Origin: Anaerolineae bacterium | GTDB taxonomy: Bacteria; Chloroflexota; Anaerolineae; Aggregatilineales; Phototrophicaceae | Length of the DNA: 56,636 nt | Assembly (NCBI GenBank): GCA_022821805.1 | Contig: JAJECX010000034.1 | Location: 1 to 56,636, forward strand | Reading direction: 5' to 3' | Shown: positions 52,808 to 56,636 of the stretch, in pieces | Position numbering within the stretch: position 1 is the stretch's first letter | Layout of the letters: every line of letters begins with the position of its first letter | Made by a program: the position numbers and the translations under genes | Notes under the pieces: model-generated | Database searches by the model: none | Told to the model about the DNA's origin: nothing | The model's input: only the letters and a program-made list of their open reading frames with translations

Positions 52808-54043
52808 CTAAACCCCGCTCAAATCCAGCAAGCGCAGCGGATTTTCCACCAGCTCGCGCAGGTGATTCATGAAGGCGGCGCCCTCCGCTCCGTTGCTGAC
52901 GCGATGATCGACGCTGAGCGTCATATTCATCCGCGTACCGACCCCCAAGGTGCCATCCGCGAGCGCGATTGGCACACGCTGCGAAGACGAGACGGCAAGG
53001 ATGCCCGCCTCCGGCGAGCTGATGATCGCCGAGAAATCCTTCACGTTGAAGGGACCCAGATTGCTGATGGTGAAGGTGGCGCCGCGGATATCGTCCGGCT
53101 TGATCTTGCCGCTGCGGGCGCGTTCGTACATTGCTTTATTGTTCGGCGCCATTTCGCTCAGCGACACGTTGTCCGCATCGTGACAGACGACATTGACCAA
53201 GCCGTTTTCCGGCAAGGCGACGGAAATCCCGATATTGATGCGCTTGTGTCGCACGAAACGGTCGCCGTAATAATGCGTGTTGAGGTTCGGGAACTCGCGC
53301 AAGGTTAAGGCGAGCGCTTTGATCAGCATGTCGTTGACGCTGACCTTGACGCCGCGTTGGGCAAGCGCGCTGTTGATCTCTTTGCGCAGCGCCAGCAGCG
53401 GCTCGACATCGGCTTCCACCGTGACATAAAAATGGGGCGTATTGCTTTTGCTGCGCACGGTGCCTTCGGCGATAGCGCGGCGCATCCGCGAAAGCGGGAT
53501 GATTTCGACCTCCTCTTGCGGCAGCGCGCCCCAAGTCGGCTGCGCTCCGCCCGCCAGCGCTGTTGGGGGGGAAGGCGGCAGCATTGGCGACGCCGAAAGA
53601 TTCTCCAAATCCGATTTGACGATCCTACCGCCGGGACCCGATCCTTGGACGCGGCTGAGGTCGATGCCTTTGTCGGCTGCGATTCGGCGCGCCAGCGGAG
53701 AGGCTTTGACGCGTCCGTCATCGGTCATGGTCACCCCATTGGTCGCTGTTTCGCTCGGCGCGCTGGTCGATTCCGCCGTTTCGGGGGCTGGAGGCGCCTC
53801 GTCTGCCGGCGCGACGGCTTCACCTTGAGCGCCAATGACCGCTATCACGGAACCTTCGCCCAGCTCATCGCCCGGTTCGGCGCGCAGCTCAAGCAACTCG
53901 CCTGCGCTGCCGGCTTCAATCTCCACCGTAGCTTTATCGGCTTCGAACTCGGCGATGATGTCGCTCGCGCTGACGCTGTCGCCGACTTCTTTCAACCAGT
54001 TGATGAGCAGACCATCCATCGTGAGCTTGACTTCGTGCGCCAT
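52808..54043 (-). CDS. pdhC: Dihydrolipoamide acetyltransferase, E2 of the pyruvate dehydrogenase complex
   Basis: E2 core of 411 aa that transfers acetyl groups to CoA. The N-terminal lipoyl domain has the lipoylated K37 in FEADKATVEI. A Pro/Ala/Glu-rich linker leads to the E3/E1-binding domain (VKASPLARRIAADKGIDLSRVQGSGPGGRIVKSDLE), a second linker and the catalytic domain with DHRVSNGAEGAAF. The usual HxxxDG is HRVSNG here, so Asn replaces the catalytic Asp. The ATG touches the E1beta stop (TAAATG). The E3 gene (lpd) is not in the window. A related 2-oxo acid or acetoin specificity is possible. Confidence 0.88.
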   Translation of the reverse strand: MAHEVKLTMDGLLINWLKEVGDSVSASDIIAEFEADKATVEIEAGSAGELLELRAEPGDELGEGSVIAVIGAQGEAVAPADEAPPAPETAESTSAPSETATNGVTMTDDGRVKASPLARRIAADKGIDLSRVQGSGPGGRIVKSDLENLSASPMLPPSPPTALAGGAQPTWGALPQEEVEIIPLSRMRRAIAEGTVRSKSNTPHFYVTVEADVEPLLALRKEINSALAQRGVKVSVNDMLIKALALTLREFPNLNTHYYGDRFVRHKRINIGISVALPENGLVNVVCHDADNVSLSEMAPNNKAMYERARSGKIKPDDIRGATFTISNLGPFNVKDFSAIISSPEAGILAVSSSQRVPIALADGTLGVGTRMNMTLSVDHRVSNGAEGAAFMNHLRELVENPLRLLDLSGV

Positions 54044-55030
54044 TTACAGGATCTCCTTGACCACGTCCACGACCTTCTGCGCATTGGGCAGCGCCAGCAA
54101 TTCGATATCTTTCGAATAGGGCAGGGGCACATCTTCGGCCGCGACTCGCTTGATCGGCGCATCCATATAATCAAACATGTTCTCCTGCAGATTCGCCGCG
54201 ACTTCGCCGCCGAAGCTGTACATCGGCAGGGACTCTTCCACGATCACGCAGCGATTCGTCTTCTTGAAACTCTTATACACCAGTTCCATATCCAGCGGGC
54301 GCAGCCAGCGCAGATCAACGACTTCCGCTTCCACGCCATCGCGCGCCAGTTGACGAGCCGCCCCCAGCGCCCAGTCGACGCCGCGCGCGTAAGCCACCAG
54401 CGTGACATCGCCGCCTTCGCGTTTGATGTCGCCCTTGCCGATGGGAATCAAATAATCCTCTTCCAGGTCTTCTGGCATCGGGCTCGGTTTGGGATAGAGG
54501 GCGATGCTCTCGGTGAAAAGCACGGGATTATCATCGCGAATGGAGGCTTTCAGCATGCCGTAGGCATCCAACGAATTCGACGGGCAGCCGACATATATGC
54601 CGGGGAAATGGGCGAAGATCGGCTCCGGCGCATGCGAATGCGAGGCGGTCGCCTGATTGCCCCAGCCGCTGGCCGCGCGGTAAACCAGCGGGACCTTGAA
54701 CATGCCATCAAAGAAGTAGCGCACCTTGGCCGCGTGGTTGGCGATCGCGTCCAGCGCCAGGAAGGCGAAGTTGATGGTCATGAATTCCGCCACCGGTCGC
54801 AAGCCGGCCATCGCCGCGCCCACCGCGGCGCCACCGATCGCCATCTCGCTGATGGGTGTATCGCGCACGCGTCGCTCGCCGAATTCCTCGAGGAAGCCGC
54901 GCGTCACGCGATGCGTCCCCTGCCAGTAAGCCACTTCCTCGCCCATGACAAAGACGTTTTCATCGCGGTGCATTTCTTCTCGCAGCGCCCGGCGGATTGC
55001 TTCCCGCATGGCGATATTTCTAGCTGCCAT
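54044..55030 (-). CDS. pdhB: Pyruvate dehydrogenase E1 component, beta subunit
   Basis: Transketolase-like subunit of 328 aa forming the TPP site with E1alpha. Family blocks are EEMHRDENVFVMGEEVAYWQG (conserved Glu for TPP activation), TPISEMAIGGAAVGAAMAGLRPVAEF, FKVPLVYRAASGWGNQATASHSHAPEPIFAHFPGI (His of the active site) and VDLRWLRPLDMELV. Translationally coupled to E2, with its stop abutting the E2 ATG. A palindromic repeat pair separates it from E1alpha. Confidence 0.93.
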   Translation of the reverse strand: MAARNIAMREAIRRALREEMHRDENVFVMGEEVAYWQGTHRVTRGFLEEFGERRVRDTPISEMAIGGAAVGAAMAGLRPVAEFMTINFAFLALDAIANHAAKVRYFFDGMFKVPLVYRAASGWGNQATASHSHAPEPIFAHFPGIYVGCPSNSLDAYGMLKASIRDDNPVLFTESIALYPKPSPMPEDLEEDYLIPIGKGDIKREGGDVTLVAYARGVDWALGAARQLARDGVEAEVVDLRWLRPLDMELVYKSFKKTNRCVIVEESLPMYSFGGEVAANLQENMFDYMDAPIKRVAAEDVPLPYSKDIELLALPNAQKVVDVVKEIL

Positions 55031-55065
55031 TGTCCCCGCCTTGATTGCTGGATTTCATTTCTCAG

Positions 55066-55174
55066 CCCCCATCCCCCGGCCCCTTCCCCCAAAATGAGGG
55101 AAGGGGAGTTTTCTTACTGTCCGCGCGATTCTGAAGCCCCTCCCTCTTTATGGGGGAGGGGTTTGGGGTGGGGG
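55066..55174. repeat. Pair of GC-rich palindromes in inverted orientation (REP/BIME-like)
   Basis: Unit 1 contains the hairpin CCCCTTCCC (55080-55088) / GGGAAGGGG (55098-55106); unit 2 contains CCCCTCCC (55137-55144) / GGGAGGGG (55154-55161). Unit 2 is a diverged inverted copy of unit 1, including the CCCCATCCCC-like shoulder. They lie between E1alpha and E1beta, where they could attenuate or protect the operon mRNA. Confidence 0.75.
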
Positions 55175-55236
55175 AAATAAAGCGCGTATTCACTTCAATA
55201 GACACTTCCTTGCTAATTTTGGTGCGCTGACGCCTA

Positions 55237-56268
55237 CTAGTCGATGCCGGCGCCGACGCTAGCCTCGGTTTTGTAAACCAGCTCGGAACCGACGTAGGTA
55301 TTCCGCAGCAGGTCCTCGTAGCTGCTCGGCATCTCGCTGGCTTCTGCGAAAGCGACCGACTCAGCCACGATTCGCTTCGCATCGTCTCTGTGCTGTGCCA
55401 GAACATCGCCGACATCGCCGTATTTGCTTTCGATGCAGTCGCGCAGGATCTTGATCGGCTCGCGCGTATCCATCCATTCCCTTAGTTCAGCCGACATATC
55501 GTCGCGCGCGTCGTATTGCTTGTCGGAGACGCCGTGCCCGCGATAGCGATAGGTCACGTGCTCAATGACCGCCGGTCCTTTCGTCCGCGCATATTCAACC
55601 GCCTTTGAAGCAACCGCGTAGACATCCAAGGCATTCTGCGCGTCAACGCGGCCGAAGCTCTTGATGCCGTAGGCTTCGGCTTTGCGATGCAGCTCAATCT
55701 GGCCGCTGGCGCGCTCGACCTCGGTGCCCATGCCGTAGCCGTTGTTCTCGATGATCCAGATCACCGGCAGGTCCCAGATTGCGCTCATATTAAGCGACTC
55801 ATGGAAGTAGCCGTTGTTGGTGGCGCCATCGCCAACGTAGGTCATCGTCACATCGTCTTTGCCACGATAGCGCGCCTCCAGGGCGATGCCGGCCGCCAGC
55901 GGCAGGTGTCCGCCAACGATAGCATAGCCGCCCCAGAAATTGTGGTCTTTGGAAGCCAGGTGCATCGAGCCGCCTTTGCCGCCGCTGCTGCCGGTCTTCT
56001 TGCCCATCATCTCAGCCATGACCGCCTTGGGGTCCATGCCCAGGATGAGGGCGATGCCGTGGTCGCGATAGGCGGTGATGACGTGGTCGGTTTTCCTCAG
56101 CGCCGCCATCGAGCCGACGCCGCTGGCTTCGTGCCCGCTGTAGAGATGCAGATAGACGCCGGTGATGCGCTTCTCTTCATAGAGTTGATGGCAGGTCTCC
56201 TCAAATTCGCGGATCAGCACCATTTGCCGATACCAGTCGAGGAGCATCTCTTTGCTCGGTGACCCCAT
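55237..56268 (-). CDS. pdhA: Pyruvate dehydrogenase E1 component, alpha subunit
   Basis: TPP-dependent decarboxylase subunit of 343 aa. TPP motif: YVGDGATNNGYFHESLNMSAIWDLPVIWIIENN (GDG ... NN). Other blocks are YLHLYSGHEASGVGSMAAL, GGKGGSMHLASKDHNFWGGYAIVGGHLPLAAG and the phosphorylation-loop-like YRYRGHGVSD. ATG 56268 is chosen because AAGAAGGG lies shortly before it and the family fold starts there; in-frame ATGs at 56307 and 56328 are possible, and TATACT at about 56322 looks like a -10. First gene of the pdhA-pdhB-pdhC set; a divergent dam-like gene lies upstream. Confidence 0.92.
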   Translation of the reverse strand: MGSPSKEMLLDWYRQMVLIREFEETCHQLYEEKRITGVYLHLYSGHEASGVGSMAALRKTDHVITAYRDHGIALILGMDPKAVMAEMMGKKTGSSGGKGGSMHLASKDHNFWGGYAIVGGHLPLAAGIALEARYRGKDDVTMTYVGDGATNNGYFHESLNMSAIWDLPVIWIIENNGYGMGTEVERASGQIELHRKAEAYGIKSFGRVDAQNALDVYAVASKAVEYARTKGPAVIEHVTYRYRGHGVSDKQYDARDDMSAELREWMDTREPIKILRDCIESKYGDVGDVLAQHRDDAKRIVAESVAFAEASEMPSSYEDLLRNTYVGSELVYKTEASVGAGID

Positions 56269-56432
56269 GGCCTTCCCTTCTTTGATGACTGCCGCATGCG
56301 CGTCCATATAAGTCGGAAAGTATACCATAGGTAATTGGCGTTTTAGAATTCTGGCTTTTTGTGCCGCTTGACAGGCGCGCAAAACGATCATATAGATCAA
56401 GTGTGCGCATTCAATTGAGTTGGCGGTACGAA

Positions 56433-56636
56433 ATGCCTCAATCGCATTTACCGGATTTTCACAATGCCAAGCCATTCGTCAAGTGGGTGGGCGGCAAGCG
56501 CAGTCTCTTGCCCGAGCTGCTGGCTCGTGTTCCTAAGGAATTTAATAACTATTATGAACCATTTGTCGGCGGCGGCGCGCTTTTCTTCGCTCTGATCAAT
56601 GAAGAAAGAATTGATTTAGGCGGGGGGGGGGGGGGG
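56433..56636 (+). CDS. DNA adenine methylase (Dam family), N-terminal part
   Basis: From ATG 56433 the translation is MPQSHLPDFHNAKPFVKWVGGKRSLLPELL, then FNNYYEPFVGGGALFFALINEERIDL. KWVGGKR and EPFVGGGALFF are the SAM-binding motifs X and I of alpha-class Dam-type N6-adenine methylases. The gene runs off the end of the window. The last codons (poly-Gly) are probably artefactual, because 15 G end the sequence where the family expects something like the DIN motif. Confidence 0.82.
   Translation, partial: MPQSHLPDFHNAKPFVKWVGGKRSLLPELLARVPKEFNNYYEPFVGGGALFFALINEERIDLGGGGGG
56622..56636. other. Terminal run of 15 G, probable sequencing or assembly artefact
   Basis: The window ends in an unbroken G15 that breaks the otherwise good Dam reading pattern. 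Such tails are typical of no-signal calls in two-colour sequencing at a contig end. Confidence 0.7.

Noticed and set aside
53357..55180. 607-codon plus-strand frame across E2 and E1beta
   Set aside because: Spans two well-defined genes on the other strand without any recognisable motif; a codon-bias artefact.

Overview
The window reads as a 56.6 kb piece of a bacterial chromosome from a high-GC organism, most likely a member of the Chloroflexota (Anaerolineae-like). This is inferred from protein style rather than from a marker gene. Pointers are a TIR protein built on the Chloroflexota-type TM, Ala/Glu-rich coiled coil and WD40 plan, proteins with long Thr/Pro 'TPTxTxT' linkers ending in SH3b domains, a choice-of-anchor-type beta-helix protein, a DUF3179 protein and an E1alpha-E1beta-E2 pyruvate dehydrogenase cluster. 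No rRNA, tRNA or CRISPR array was recognised. The left edge cuts through an IS481-family element and the right edge cuts through a dam-like methylase gene before ending in an artificial-looking run of 15 G.

Layout. 1-201: right end of an IS481-family element carrying an outward promoter. 251-5101: housekeeping genes (radA, asnS, sua5/tsaC) with a methyltransferase gene broken by three frameshifts. 5225-16880: NAD(P)-binding epimerase-like protein, glycosyltransferase, the TIR-TM-WD40 protein, a secreted 5'-nucleotidase, GNAT and SDR enzymes, a secreted beta-helix protein and a DEDD exonuclease. 16940-17148: a self-contained small RNA gene (promoter, perfect extended Shine-Dalgarno, 9-codon ORF, intrinsic terminator). 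17194-19091: a lower-GC NotI-like restriction-modification pair. 19096-25345: GNAT, HtrA-like lipoprotein protease, hydrolase, DnaJ/CbpA, DtxR-type regulator, NUDIX and an atypical response regulator. 25442-33751: carbon-nitrogen hydrolase, an FRG-domain gene with a duplicated gene scar behind it, D-aminoacylase, SPFH protein, FG-GAP-like protein and a serine beta-lactamase-fold hydrolase. 33762-34847: Nal1-like protease. 34888-35886: a complete 999-bp IS481-family element with a 6-bp GCTAGG duplication. 35936-41846: threonine synthase, moaA, SDR, a stand-alone copy of the protease N-domain and a large TPR-like/SH3b membrane protein. 41960-50017: small conserved protein, MscS channel, GT-C-like membrane protein with a pseudoknot-like leader, DUF3179 protein, two glycine-zipper proteins and an enoyl-CoA hydratase. 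50120-52781: a patch with two lower-GC genes around a glycosyltransferase. 52808-56268: pyruvate dehydrogenase E2, E1beta and E1alpha.

How it fits together. Most of the window is ordinary core metabolism and translation or stress functions in short operons. The clear co-transcribed sets are pdhA-pdhB-pdhC (TAA/ATG abutting between E1beta and E2), the MscS gene with its 4-bp-overlapping partner, the methylase-endonuclease pair, and the TIR protein followed by a glycosyltransferase. Accessory insertions (restriction-modification pair, FRG gene, DUF1232 gene, the 140-aa basic protein, both IS copies) are AT-richer by eye and sit between core genes. The most unusual signals are the small RNA gene at 16940-17148, the TIR-TM-WD40 receptor-like protein, the pseudo-receiver regulator with its nested operator-like dyads, the pseudoknot-like leader at 44160-44246 and the IS481-type element whose transposase stop codon lies in the target duplication.
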